A DNA stretch of 64,000 nucleotides from Bacteroidota bacterium (GTDB taxonomy: Bacteria; Bacteroidota; Bacteroidia; B-17B0; Aurantibacillaceae), in assembly GCA_947450025.1 (NCBI GenBank), contig CANFTW010000016.1:1-64000 (forward strand), in the 5' to 3' direction. Shown piece after piece: positions 7,188 to 17,200 of the stretch (positions within the stretch are counted from its first letter, which is position 1; the number at the start of each line of letters is the position of its first letter). The position numbers and the translations under genes were made by a program. The notes beneath the pieces are model-generated. The model ran no database searches, was not told where the DNA came from, and worked only from the letters and a program-made list of their open reading frames with translations.

Positions 7188-10100
7188 TTGGCTTCAGAGC
7201 AAAATATATTAATTTATAAACTTGATGAGTTTATTCGCAAGTATTACAAAAACCAACTCATTAAAGGGTTATTGTATACGAGCGGATTATTAGTGGCTGC
7301 CTTTTTATTTTTAGTGGTAGCAGAATATTTTGCAGAGTTTGGAACAACCACGCGAACTATTTTATTTTATTCGTTTTTAGCAACCAGTGGTTTTGTATTA
7401 TTTAAATACATTGCCATTCCTGTTTTAAAATTAAACAAACTCGGCGAAGTGATTTCTTATGACGAAGCAGCCAATATCGTAGGAACTCATTTCAATAATA
7501 TCAATGATAAATTATTAAACACCTTACAATTACAACGTAACTCTGGTTCCATTTTATCTCCCGATTTATTAACGGCTAGTATCAATCAAAAAATGGAGGA
7601 GCTAAAGCCTATTCCATTTACATCAGCTATTGATATTGGAGAAAATAAGAAATATTTAAAATATGCTTTGCCTCCGATTGCCTTGATGCTATTGGTATTA
7701 GTTATTAAACCAAGCATTATCAAAGATGGAACCGAACGTATTGTGTTTCACCAAACTTATTTTGAAAAAGCAGCACCATTTCAATTTGCCATTAACAATA
7801 AATCTTTAGAAGCAATTCAGCAACAAGATTATGTATTGGAATTAAAATTAAATGGTAACGAAATTCCCAATGAAGTTTTTATCAATGTAGATGGCGTTGA
7901 TCATAAAATGAAGAAAGTGGATAATGTAAATTATAACTACACATTTAAAAACGTTCAAAAAAATTTAGACTTCGTATTTAATGCGGCAGGCTTTAATTCA
8001 AAATCATATGAATTAAGCGTGCTACCAAAACCAATGTTAATGAAGTTTGATATTCAATTAACATATCCTACTTATCTCAATAAAAAAAATGAAACTGTTT
8101 CCAATATTGGCGATATGCAATTACCACAAGGCACTAAAATGCAATGGGTGTTCCATACTAAAAATACAGACAATATTTTTTTAAATTTTGCTGATACCTT
8201 AGTTGATATTTCTCGCTCATCAGAAGATGAATTTGCATTTTCAAAACGCATGATGCAAAGCACAAGCTACAGCATCAAAACCATGAATCATTTTTTAAAA
8301 CAAAATCCTGATTCAGTAAATTATACCATTAACGTTATACCTGACCAAGTTCCATTAATTGACGTAAGCGAAAAAACAGATTCTTTAAACCCTAAAAACA
8401 TTTATTTCTCAGGAACTATTAAAGATGATTATGGGTTTAATCGTTTAGCATTTAAATACGTTCATTACACTCAAGATTCAACAGGCAAATCCATTGTAAA
8501 AAATGGAGAACAAATAATGGGTGTAAACAAAACTCAAATCACTCAACCTTACTATTACTTTTTAGACGCTTCGCGTTTTAATGTTTTACCTGGAGATAAA
8601 ATTGAATACTATTTTGAAGTATGGGATAATGATGGTGTTATGGGTTCAAAATCCGCTAAAACACAAACCATGTTGTTTAAGGCTCCGACCATTGATGAAT
8701 TAAATCAAGCAACAGATAAAAACAATTCTGAGATTAAAAAAGATTTAGACGATGGCATTAAAAAAGCAAAAGATTTACAAAAAGATATTAATGACCTTGG
8801 CAAAAAACTGACTGAAAAAAAACAAATGGGTTATGAGGAAAAGAAAAAATTAGAAGACATCCTCAAAAAACAAAACGAATTAAAAAACAAAATAGAAGAA
8901 ACAAAACAAGAAAATCAACTTAACAATCAGCAACAGCAAGAAAACCAGCAGCTTGATGAATCTTTATTGGAAAAACAAAAACAACTAGAACAATTGTTTG
9001 AAAACATTATGACTCCTGAAATGAAAAAATTATTTGATGAGTTAAATAAGATGTTAGATAAATTAGATAAAAATCAAGTTCAGCAAAAGCTAGAAGAATT
9101 AAAACTTTCTAATAAAGATATGGAGAAGGAGTTAGATAGAACTCTAGAAGCATTTAAGCAAATGGAAGTGGAACAAAAACTACAACAAGCTATTGATAAA
9201 TTAGATGAATTAAAAGATAAACAAGACGCCTTAAAAAAAGAGACGGAAGGAAATAAAGACAATCAAGAAAAAAAGGCGGATAAACCAAAATCTGATGAAA
9301 ACAAATCAGACAATAAAGACTCGAAAAGTGACAACAAAGATAAAACTGAATCAAAGGATAAAAAAGAAGCTTCTAATAAAGAATTAGAAAAAAAACAAGA
9401 CGATTTAAATAAGCAATTTGAAGATTTAAAAAAAGAGTTAAAAGAGATGCAAGAAAAAAATGCAGCTCTTGAGCAACCAAACGAATTGCCCAAAACAGAA
9501 GAAAAACAAAATGAAATTAGCAAAGAGATGGAGAAAAGTTCTGAGCAATTAAATCAGAATAATAAAAAAAATGCCTCTAAATCTCAAAAAGAAGCTTCTG
9601 ATAAAATGCAAGAGATGAAAGATCAAATGCAAAAAGCTATGGATAGCATGGAAAAAGAAGAACAAGAAGAAGACATGCAATCGATTCGTCAAATATTAGA
9701 AAACTTACTAAACTTATCCTTTGCTCAAGAAGATTTAATGGGTCAATTATCAAAAATACGTGCAGACAATCCTCAATATTTAAAAATCACTCAAACACAA
9801 AAAAAATTACAAGATGATTCTAAAATCATTGAGGATAGTTTACTAGCGCTAAGTAAACGAAATCCAAAAATAAGCGCTGATGTAAATCGAGAAATTTCAG
9901 CAATTAATATGAATATGAGCAAAGCGGTATATGAGTTAGCAGAGCGAATGCAATCTAATGCTCAAATGCGTATGCAATATTCAATGACCTCTATCAATAA
10001 CTTAGCTTTAATGCTCAATGAATCTTTAGAACAAATGCAAAAAGAAGCCAAGGAAGGCAAGCCCGGAAGTGGTAGTTGCAAAAAACCAGGAAAAGGCAAA

Positions 10101-10760
10101 AAACCAAGCTCTTCGTCAGGCAATAAACCTAGCATGCAAAGCATGAAACAAATGCAACAACAGCTAAATAAACAATTAGAGGAATTAAAGAAACAATTGG
10201 AACAAGGACAAAAACCGGGAGGGCAAAAACCAGGATCTAAACCCGGCGAAAAGCCTGGAGGTCAAAAGCCCGGAGGAAAAAGTGGCATGGGTCAACAAGG
10301 CGGACAAAATGGAACAATGCCGGGCACTCAAGGTCAAGGGATGAGCGAACAATTGGCAAAAATGGCTGCACAACAAGAGGCTTTAAGACGACAAATGCAG
10401 CAAATGATGGATAAAATTAAAAAAGAAGGAGGATCCAATCCTGGAGGTAATATTACCGACATGATGGAACAAACCGAAAAAGACATTGTTAATCGACAAA
10501 TTACTCAAGAAACAATGAAACGTCAGCAAGATATCATTACTAAACTTTTAGAAAGTGAAAAAGCAGAGCGAGAAAGGGAACAAGATGAAAAAAGAAAAAG
10601 TAATGAGGCAAAAAGTGAACTTTTAAGTAACCCTTCACAATTTTTAGAGTATAAGAGACTTAAAGAAAAAGAATTAGAATTGCTAAATACGGTGCCACCA
10701 AGTTTGACGCCATATTACAAACAAAAGGTAAATGAATATTTTAATAGCGTAAACAAATGA
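7188..10760 (+). CDS. DUF4175-type membrane protein with very long coiled coil
   Basis: The protein has 1190 residues. The start is TTG, with no ATG nearby that keeps the N-terminal part. Membrane segments lie at about 25-45, 55-75 and 155-175, followed by a beta-rich region (about 180-500) and then roughly 600 residues rich in Lys, Glu, Gln and Asn that are predicted to be coiled coil. A Gly/Pro/Lys/Gln tract with repeated GGQKPG-like motifs lies near 1000-1035. This arrangement is that of the uncharacterised Bacteroidota family DUF4175. It overlaps the next gene by four bases and heads a four-gene operon with an RsbW-like ATPase and ybeY. Its function is unknown. Envelope tethering is a guess based on topology. 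Confidence 0.85.
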   Translation: MASEQNILIYKLDEFIRKYYKNQLIKGLLYTSGLLVAAFLFLVVAEYFAEFGTTTRTILFYSFLATSGFVLFKYIAIPVLKLNKLGEVISYDEAANIVGTHFNNINDKLLNTLQLQRNSGSILSPDLLTASINQKMEELKPIPFTSAIDIGENKKYLKYALPPIALMLLVLVIKPSIIKDGTERIVFHQTYFEKAAPFQFAINNKSLEAIQQQDYVLELKLNGNEIPNEVFINVDGVDHKMKKVDNVNYNYTFKNVQKNLDFVFNAAGFNSKSYELSVLPKPMLMKFDIQLTYPTYLNKKNETVSNIGDMQLPQGTKMQWVFHTKNTDNIFLNFADTLVDISRSSEDEFAFSKRMMQSTSYSIKTMNHFLKQNPDSVNYTINVIPDQVPLIDVSEKTDSLNPKNIYFSGTIKDDYGFNRLAFKYVHYTQDSTGKSIVKNGEQIMGVNKTQITQPYYYFLDASRFNVLPGDKIEYYFEVWDNDGVMGSKSAKTQTMLFKAPTIDELNQATDKNNSEIKKDLDDGIKKAKDLQKDINDLGKKLTEKKQMGYEEKKKLEDILKKQNELKNKIEETKQENQLNNQQQQENQQLDESLLEKQKQLEQLFENIMTPEMKKLFDELNKMLDKLDKNQVQQKLEELKLSNKDMEKELDRTLEAFKQMEVEQKLQQAIDKLDELKDKQDALKKETEGNKDNQEKKADKPKSDENKSDNKDSKSDNKDKTESKDKKEASNKELEKKQDDLNKQFEDLKKELKEMQEKNAALEQPNELPKTEEKQNEISKEMEKSSEQLNQNNKKNASKSQKEASDKMQEMKDQMQKAMDSMEKEEQEEDMQSIRQILENLLNLSFAQEDLMGQLSKIRADNPQYLKITQTQKKLQDDSKIIEDSLLALSKRNPKISADVNREISAINMNMSKAVYELAERMQSNAQMRMQYSMTSINNLALMLNESLEQMQKEAKEGKPGSGSCKKPGKGKKPSSSSGNKPSMQSMKQMQQQLNKQLEELKKQLEQGQKPGGQKPGSKPGEKPGGQKPGGKSGMGQQGGQNGTMPGTQGQGMSEQLAKMAAQQEALRRQMQQMMDKIKKEGGSNPGGNITDMMEQTEKDIVNRQITQETMKRQQDIITKLLESEKAEREREQDEKRKSNEAKSELLSNPSQFLEYKRLKEKELELLNTVPPSLTPYYKQKVNEYFNSVNK

Positions 10761-11167
10761 TACCAGCCAAAGGAGAAAAACTAAATATTGCATCCGCCTC
10801 TGAAAATATTAGATTAGTTGAACGTTTAGTAGAAGATGTATGTGAAGTATTTAAAGTAAACGAAGATAATTACGGAAACATATTAATTGCAGTAACGGAA
10901 GCCGTTAATAACGCCATGTATCATGGCAATCAGGGCAATCCCAATAAACACATTAAAATAGGATTTGAACCTGGAGAAAAAAATATTAAATTTTCCGTGG
11001 CTGATGAAGGCATGGGTTTTGACTATGACAGCCTACCTGACCCTACAGATCCTATAAATATTGATAAACCAAGTGGGCGCGGAATTTTTTTAATGAAAAA
11101 TCTTGCTGATAAGGTAGAGTTTAATAATAATGGTCAAGAAGTATTACTGACTTTCAATTTAAATTAA
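10757..11167 (+). CDS. RsbW-like ATP-binding protein (HATPase_c_2)
   Basis: A 136-residue single-domain GHKL ATPase of the anti-sigma-factor or serine kinase type. The N box is ITVTEAVNNAMYHGNQ-like (ILIAVTEAVNNAMYHG, about residues 42-57). The G1 box is VADEGMGFD, and GRGIFLMKNLAD forms G2. In Firmicutes such proteins (RsbW, SpoIIAB) sequester sigma factors and phosphorylate an anti-anti-sigma protein. In Bacteroidota the partner is usually unknown. It overlaps the DUF4175 gene by four bases and ybeY by one. A SpoIIE-type phosphatase, the natural counterpart activity, is encoded at 38667-40667, but no STAS partner is seen. Confidence 0.88.
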   Translation: MIPAKGEKLNIASASENIRLVERLVEDVCEVFKVNEDNYGNILIAVTEAVNNAMYHGNQGNPNKHIKIGFEPGEKNIKFSVADEGMGFDYDSLPDPTDPINIDKPSGRGIFLMKNLADKVEFNNNGQEVLLTFNLN

Positions 11168-11583
11168 TGATTTCCTTCCATAACCAGAGTATTGCTTTTA
11201 AATTTAAAGGAAAAACAAAATTAAAGCAATGGATTAAAAGTGTCACCGAAAAAGAAAAGCATAAACTCGGTACCATTAATTACATTTTTTGCACTGATGA
11301 TGAATTGCTAGAAATTAACGTCAAGCATTTAAATCATAATACGCTGACCGATATTATTACTTTTGACTATACCGAAGGTAAAACTATCAATAGCGATATT
11401 TTCATTAGCATTGAACGAGTTTTAGAGAATTCAGAAAAATACAAAGTAACATTTGACGACGAATTCCATCGCGTAATGATTCATGGCATTTTGCATCTAT
11501 GCGGCTACAAAGATAAATCTAAAGCAGATGCAGAACTCATGCGAAAAAAAGAAAACTGGGCGTTAAAACTATTTAAAAATTAG
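11167..11583 (+). CDS. ybeY: Endoribonuclease YbeY, rRNA maturation
   Basis: YbeY is a zinc endoribonuclease that takes part in 16S rRNA 3'-end maturation and ribosome quality control. The 138-residue protein has the family motif HGILHLCGYKDK near residue 110. The first two His are present. The position of the third, usually His, is Asp here, which I recall as common in Bacteroidota. NTLTDIITFDY is also typical. The ATG overlaps the stop of the preceding gene by one base, and the next gene starts immediately after its stop. Confidence 0.93.
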   Translation: MISFHNQSIAFKFKGKTKLKQWIKSVTEKEKHKLGTINYIFCTDDELLEINVKHLNHNTLTDIITFDYTEGKTINSDIFISIERVLENSEKYKVTFDDEFHRVMIHGILHLCGYKDKSKADAELMRKKENWALKLFKN

Positions 11584-12024
11584 ATGGATTTAAAAAAAAT
11601 AGTCCCACTAGTTCTGTGCTTTCTAAATTCAATATATGGATTTAGCCAACAAAAAGAATTGGAAATTAATGGCATAGTCGCTAACACCAATGATTGTGCT
11701 GCGATAAAAATTTACAAAGTAATTCCTGAAGTATTACCAGGTTATTTGTGCGAGATAAAAGACGCCCAAGTGACCGGTGATTGTTTAGAATTAACTATTA
11801 TATACGGAGGCTGTAATGGAAATTTAGAACTCATCACTGATAGCATCATAGATAAGAATTCTAAATTAAATTTCAAAGCCCGTTGGATAGAACCTTCGTT
11901 TTGTAAAACATTTACATTAAAAAAAGTGTCGTTTGATTTGAAACCATTTAAAGAAATGGTTATCGCTAATATGGCGTCTATAAAAATTTTAAATACGACT
12001 TTCGATATTTATTATAGCTACTAG
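11584..12024 (+). CDS. Secreted protein of unknown function, 146 residues
   Basis: A hydrophobic signal peptide (about residues 6-22, cleavage near YGFSQ) precedes a small mature domain with five Cys, including CEIKD, GDCLE and GGCNG, that could form disulfides in the periplasm. It starts directly after the ybeY stop, so it is co-transcribed as the last gene of the operon. Its last four bases overlap the stop of the convergent ABC transporter gene. No family is recognised and the role is unknown. Confidence 0.7.
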   Translation: MDLKKIVPLVLCFLNSIYGFSQQKELEINGIVANTNDCAAIKIYKVIPEVLPGYLCEIKDAQVTGDCLELTIIYGGCNGNLELITDSIIDKNSKLNFKARWIEPSFCKTFTLKKVSFDLKPFKEMVIANMASIKILNTTFDIYYSY

Positions 12025-13850
12025 CTTAACTCGTACTGAAGTTTACTCAATTTTTGATATAAGCCACTTTGGTTGTTCATCAATTCTTGATGAGTTCCCA
12101 TCTCCACTACTTCACCTTTTTGTAATACCACAATTTTATCAGCATTACGTATCGTTGATAATCGATGTGCAATGACAATAGATGTTCTGCCGATCATTAA
12201 CTTATCTAAAGCCTCTTGCACTAAACGTTCGCTTTCACTATCTAGGGATGACGTTGCTTCATCTAAAATTAAAATAGATGGGTTTTTTAATACCGCTCGG
12301 GCAATCGCCACACGCTGACGTTGTCCTCCCGATAATTGAATTCCTCTATCCCCCACTAAAGTTTCAAATTTATCAGGAAAACTCATAATAAAATCAAAGG
12401 CATTAGCTTGTTTAGCAGCTTCTATAACTTCTGTTTCAGTAGCATTAGGTTTACCATACAATATATTTTCTTTAATTGTTCCTCCAAATAATAATACATC
12501 CTGAGGGACAATTGCCATTTGATCACGTAGTTCAGTCAACTCATAATCCGTTGATTTTTTTCCATCAATTAAATACTCACCTTCATTTGGCTCATAAAAA
12601 CGTAAAGCCATAGATGCCAAAGTTGATTTCCCACTTCCACTACTACCAACTAAGGCTATAGTTTGACCAGCATGAGCTCTAAATGACACATCTTTTAATA
12701 CTACAAAATCAGGGCGAGTTGGATAGGTGAATTTTATATTTTTGAATTCTAAATCACCTTTCACTCTATTTAAATTTAAGTTATTGCGATGAGCTAAATT
12801 TATTACCTCGTTAGTATCGTCTATAATATCAAATACTCTATCCGTTGCGCCTAATGCACGTTGAATAGATGCCAATTGTTCTGGCAATCCTCCTAATGAA
12901 CCCGCTACAAACAAAGATAACATCATAAAGATTCCAAACTCTTCAGGTTTTAATGCGCCTGACTTCATCAACAATAACATTTTAAATAAAATAAAAAATA
13001 TAGAACCAAAAATACACATGATAATAAAAGCAAAAAAAGCACCGCGCATAATGCCGTATTTAATACCGAACTTCCTAATTTCAGCAGTTACTTTACTGTA
13101 TTTGCCAATTTCCAATTGCTCATTTGTAAATGCTTTTACACTTGTAATACCGGTTAATGCTTCTGAAACGATAACACTGGATTCCGATATTTTATCTTGG
13201 AGCGCTTTTGAATATTTACGTATCCTTCTGCCGTACAAAATTGCTACTATCGTAATTGGGGGAATAATAACCAAAAACCATTTTGCTACATCCCATCCAG
13301 TGAAATATACTAATAAAATAATACCACCTATTCCAACAATAGTTTGTCGAATCACTTCCGCTATATTTATAGTGAATGCCTCTGAAATAACATTAATATC
13401 AGTAGACAATCGACTGCTTAAATCAGCTACTTGATTTTTAGAAAAAAAACTCATGGGCATTTGCACCAGTTTATTAAATGTATCTGTTCGCAGGCCTTTT
13501 AATATATTTTCAGTAACAATAGAAAATGTATAAACCCTGCCAAAGGATACTAAGCCTTGAATAACAAGAAGTATAAATAAATCTAAACCCGTGCCTGATA
13601 CTTTGCTTGTAAATAAATTAGTTGCCATGCCAAGCTGACCCATGTAACCAAACATTTTACCAGCTACAATTGGAAAATAAAGCCCCACAGCCGCCGTTCC
13701 AGCAACAAAAAACATCCCTAACACAAAAACCCACTTACTTTTCCCTAAATATTTGAATAATCTGAAGGATTTTTTAAAATTTGCCTTAGAAAGTTTTGCC
13801 TTGGGGATATCATCCTCTGGTTTATATTTTACGCCGTTTCCTCTTGCCAT
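12021..13850 (-). CDS. ABC exporter, fused permease and ATPase (MsbA-like)
   Basis: A 609-residue half-transporter that should work as a homodimer in the inner membrane. The N-terminal ABC_membrane domain has six TM segments (about 40-330). The ATPase domain carries Walker A GSSGSGKST (about 403), Q-loop IVPQDVLLF, signature LSGGQRQRV (about 507), Walker B ILILDEATSSLD and the switch His in IAHRLST. The family includes lipid A, lipid and peptide exporters, and substrate cannot be read from sequence. The N-terminal 30 residues are charged and cytoplasmic. It is convergent with the preceding operon and divergent from rpmH. Confidence 0.93.
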   Translation of the reverse strand: MARGNGVKYKPEDDIPKAKLSKANFKKSFRLFKYLGKSKWVFVLGMFFVAGTAAVGLYFPIVAGKMFGYMGQLGMATNLFTSKVSGTGLDLFILLVIQGLVSFGRVYTFSIVTENILKGLRTDTFNKLVQMPMSFFSKNQVADLSSRLSTDINVISEAFTINIAEVIRQTIVGIGGIILLVYFTGWDVAKWFLVIIPPITIVAILYGRRIRKYSKALQDKISESSVIVSEALTGITSVKAFTNEQLEIGKYSKVTAEIRKFGIKYGIMRGAFFAFIIMCIFGSIFFILFKMLLLMKSGALKPEEFGIFMMLSLFVAGSLGGLPEQLASIQRALGATDRVFDIIDDTNEVINLAHRNNLNLNRVKGDLEFKNIKFTYPTRPDFVVLKDVSFRAHAGQTIALVGSSGSGKSTLASMALRFYEPNEGEYLIDGKKSTDYELTELRDQMAIVPQDVLLFGGTIKENILYGKPNATETEVIEAAKQANAFDFIMSFPDKFETLVGDRGIQLSGGQRQRVAIARAVLKNPSILILDEATSSLDSESERLVQEALDKLMIGRTSIVIAHRLSTIRNADKIVVLQKGEVVEMGTHQELMNNQSGLYQKLSKLQYELS

Positions 13851-13938
13851 TTTAAACTATTTTAGGCTGCAAATGTAATGTTTTAAGACTGCTTAAATTT
13901 AAAAAAAATCCTATTTTTAGGTTAAAATTCATAAAAAA

Positions 13939-13969
13939 TTTGTGTCTTTATAAAAATCCACTATATTTG
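13939..13969 (+). promoter_or_regulatory. Promoter of rpmH, near-ideal Bacteroidota type
   Basis: TTTG (13939-13942), a 19-base spacer and TATATTTG (13962-13969) match the Bacteroidota primary-sigma consensus exactly. The start codon of rpmH lies 44 bases beyond. Confidence 0.85.
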
Positions 13970-14013
13970 CAGTCCAATTTTGAAAAACATATAAAAATTA
14001 AATACTTAATATC

Positions 14014-14169
14014 ATGAAACGCACTTTCCAACCATCGCAACGTAAAAGAAGAAACAAACACGGATTTCGTGAGCGTATGGCTTCTGCAAATGGCCGTAGA
14101 GTTTTAGCTTCTCGTAGAGCTAAAGGTCGTAAAAAATTAACTGTATCTAGCGAAAAAACGCATAAATAA
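14014..14169 (+). CDS. rpmH: 50S ribosomal protein bL34
   Basis: A 51-residue, very basic protein beginning [20 protein letters not shown], with [16 protein letters not shown], the conserved bL34 sequence. It binds 23S rRNA in the large subunit. It has an ideal promoter upstream and a strong terminator downstream, so it is transcribed alone. The usual rpmH neighbours (rnpA, dnaA) are absent, which is common in this phylum. Confidence 0.97.
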   Translation: MKRTFQPSQRKRRNKHGFRERMASANGRRVLASRRAKGRKKLTVSSEKTHK

Positions 14170-14202
14170 TAGCTTTTTAAAAGCAATTTAATATCTTTTA
14201 TC

Positions 14203-14234
14203 AAAGCTACCCGTCATAACGGGTGGCTTTTTTT
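14203..14234 (+). terminator. Intrinsic terminator after rpmH
   Basis: AAAGCTACCCGT (14203-14214) pairs with ACGGGTGGCTTT (14219-14230) through a four-base loop, with one G-T pair, followed by a T-run. Confidence 0.92.
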
Positions 14235-14263
14235 GTTATATTTACTAGCCTAAACCACATCTT

Positions 14264-17200
14264 ATGATAAAGAAATTACTCATTAATCTTCTTTTTCCTA
14301 TTTCTCTATTTGCTCAACAATCAACCATTCAAGAGCAAAGCCAACATTACAAAAACTACTCATTTATTAATGATGCTCAATGGGATAGCTTACAAGTTAT
14401 TGAAAATGGATTCATGCCCTCACCTAGTCTTCCTGCATCCAAAACAAATTCTCTTACTTGCAGTCTTAATAAAAAAGTATATGGCTGGCATCCGTATTGG
14501 GTTGGCTCAGTATATACAAATTATGACTGGAGCATGTTAAGTGATTTTGTGTATTTTGATTATTCGGTTAGCCCTACAACAGGTAATAATACCAATACGT
14601 CATTCGCCTGGGCTAGCAGTGGCGCTGTAACTACTGCTATTAGTAATAGTGTGAATGTGCACTTTTGCGCTACCTTATTTGCTAGTCATTCAACATTTTG
14701 GGCAAGCTCATCTGCACAACAAACCTTTATCACAAATGCAATAAATTTATTGAACTCTCGCCCAGGTAGTAATGGTATTAATATAGATTTTGAAGGAATG
14801 GGCGCTATTGATAAAACTCCCTTTACAACATTCATGACCAATCTTTGCAATCAGGTGCATGCCGCCAATTCAAATTATAAAGTCACGGTAGCACTATATG
14901 CTGTTGATTGGAGCGGAACTTTTGATATTGCCGCTCTAAATCCACTAGTAGATAATTTTATTATTATGGGTTACGATTATTATTATTCGGGTTCAGCACA
15001 AGCTGGACCAGAGGCTCCTCTTTATAATTTCCAAACAAGCTATAATCAAACATTATCAAAATCCATTACCTATTATTTAAAACAAGGTGCTAGTAAAAAT
15101 AAATTATTGCTAGGCCTACCTTGGTATGGAAGAGAATGGGAAACTTTAGCGGCAACGGCTCCATCAAATACTACAGGTGGCTTCACAGCATCAAGAACTT
15201 ATAATTATGTGAGAAACAATTCAGCAACCTATTCCAGTGCAAACAAAAATTGGGACAGCAACAGTTTTAATCCTTTTTATTCTTATCAAAACGCCGGTTT
15301 ATGGCGTCAATGCTGGATCGACGACATCTACAGTTACGGCCGTAAATTTGATATGGTAAACCAACGAGGTATTGGCGGCATTGGTATATGGGCATTGGGG
15401 TACGACGACGGTTATAGTGATTTATGGAATTTGATTAAAGGTAAATTTTCTACCTGCTCCACCGTAGCTTGCACCGATAGTATTTTTGATATGGGAGGGC
15501 CAAACAGAAATTACTACGATGCCGAATCATATTTATATACCATTGCTCCAACGGGTGCTAATAAAGTTCAATTAAATTTCACTAAGTTGGATTTGGAGCA
15601 AGGTTATGACTCGTTGTATATATTTGACGGGACATCAGCAGCAGCGACTATTTTAGGAGCGTATTCAGGAACTGTTATTCCATCGTTAATCACTTCTACT
15701 GGAAACGCTATCACAATTAAATTCAAATCAGATAATGCAACAAACAAAAGCGGTTTCAGGGCAATTTGGAGCTGCATACAAGACAACGTTATTCCAACAA
15801 CTCAAATTATAACTCCTAGTGGATGGATTACTCAAAACTTCACAGCTAGCTATTCAGATTCTGACAATATTGGCGGAACAGGGATTGAAAAAAGTTTTTA
15901 CCAAGCAAGTTACTATAACGGCATTGAATGGAGAGCAAACGGCGCGAGAGGTTTTTTTAATGATGATTTTAATGGCTCAGCTATTCATCCCGATTGGACA
16001 ACTTCTTTAGGGACATGGGGTATTTCATCGGGAGCTTTAATTCAAACAGATGAAACAAACAGCAATACTAATATTTATGCATCTGTAGAACAAAATTTAT
16101 CTAACTGTTACTTATATCATTTTAAAGGAACAATCACTGGAACGAACACAAATCGAAGAGCGGGTATTTATATTGCCTGCGATAATCCATCACAAACACA
16201 GAGAGGAAATAGTTATATGATTTGGTTTAGACCTGATCAAAATTCAGTTGAATTTTACAAATCAATCGCCAATACCATTGGACTACCAACATACTCTGCA
16301 AATATTACTATTAGCCCAGGAACAACTTATGATTACAAAATTTCTTATGATCGAATAACAGGTGAAATAAAAGTTTGGCAAAATGATGTATTCATAGGCT
16401 CATGGACAGATGCAACACCATATATTTCAGGGAATTCTGTATCGTTCAGAACAGGAAACAGCACCTTTAAAATTGATGATTTTAAAATTTTCAGATCAAG
16501 AGCAGCTTCAAATACAATTTTAGTTGGGGCGTCAAATACAAATGATTTAATAAACGAAAACATTTCGCCAAATATATCTGGAGGAAATATCAGCAGTATT
16601 ACAAAAGACAACGCCAATAATTTATCTACCATCTCTAATCAATATTTAGATATTGATTGGACTAAACCAATCACTTCATCTACTATTAATGACGGAACTG
16701 CGAATGATATTGATACAACTTTTATTGGGACACAATTAGATTTAAACTACACAGCTGCAAAAGACACAAACTCTGGTGTGATGAATTACTATTATGCGAT
16801 TGGCACAACTGCAGGATCACAAAATGTCGTTTCATGGACAAACAATGCCCTAAATTTAAATTCAACAAAAACTAATTTATCGTTGCTTAATCAACAAAAA
16901 TATTATATGATGGTAAAATCCATTAATGGTGCTGGTTTGTTAAGTGATAGCATAGTTAGTGACGGGATTCTATTTTTAATGCCAACGAACTTATCAGAAT
17001 CAACATTGTTTAACGATTTAATTATTTATCCTAATCCTACTTATGATCAAATCACTCTGAGCATCATTAGTCCTTCACAAAAAAATTATCATTATGTGTT
17101 ACATGATGCTTTAGGGAATAATATTGAAGAAAAAGAAATTTTAATCACAACTGGTCTTAATCAATTAAAAATTAATCTTAATCCATATCATTTAAGTAAG

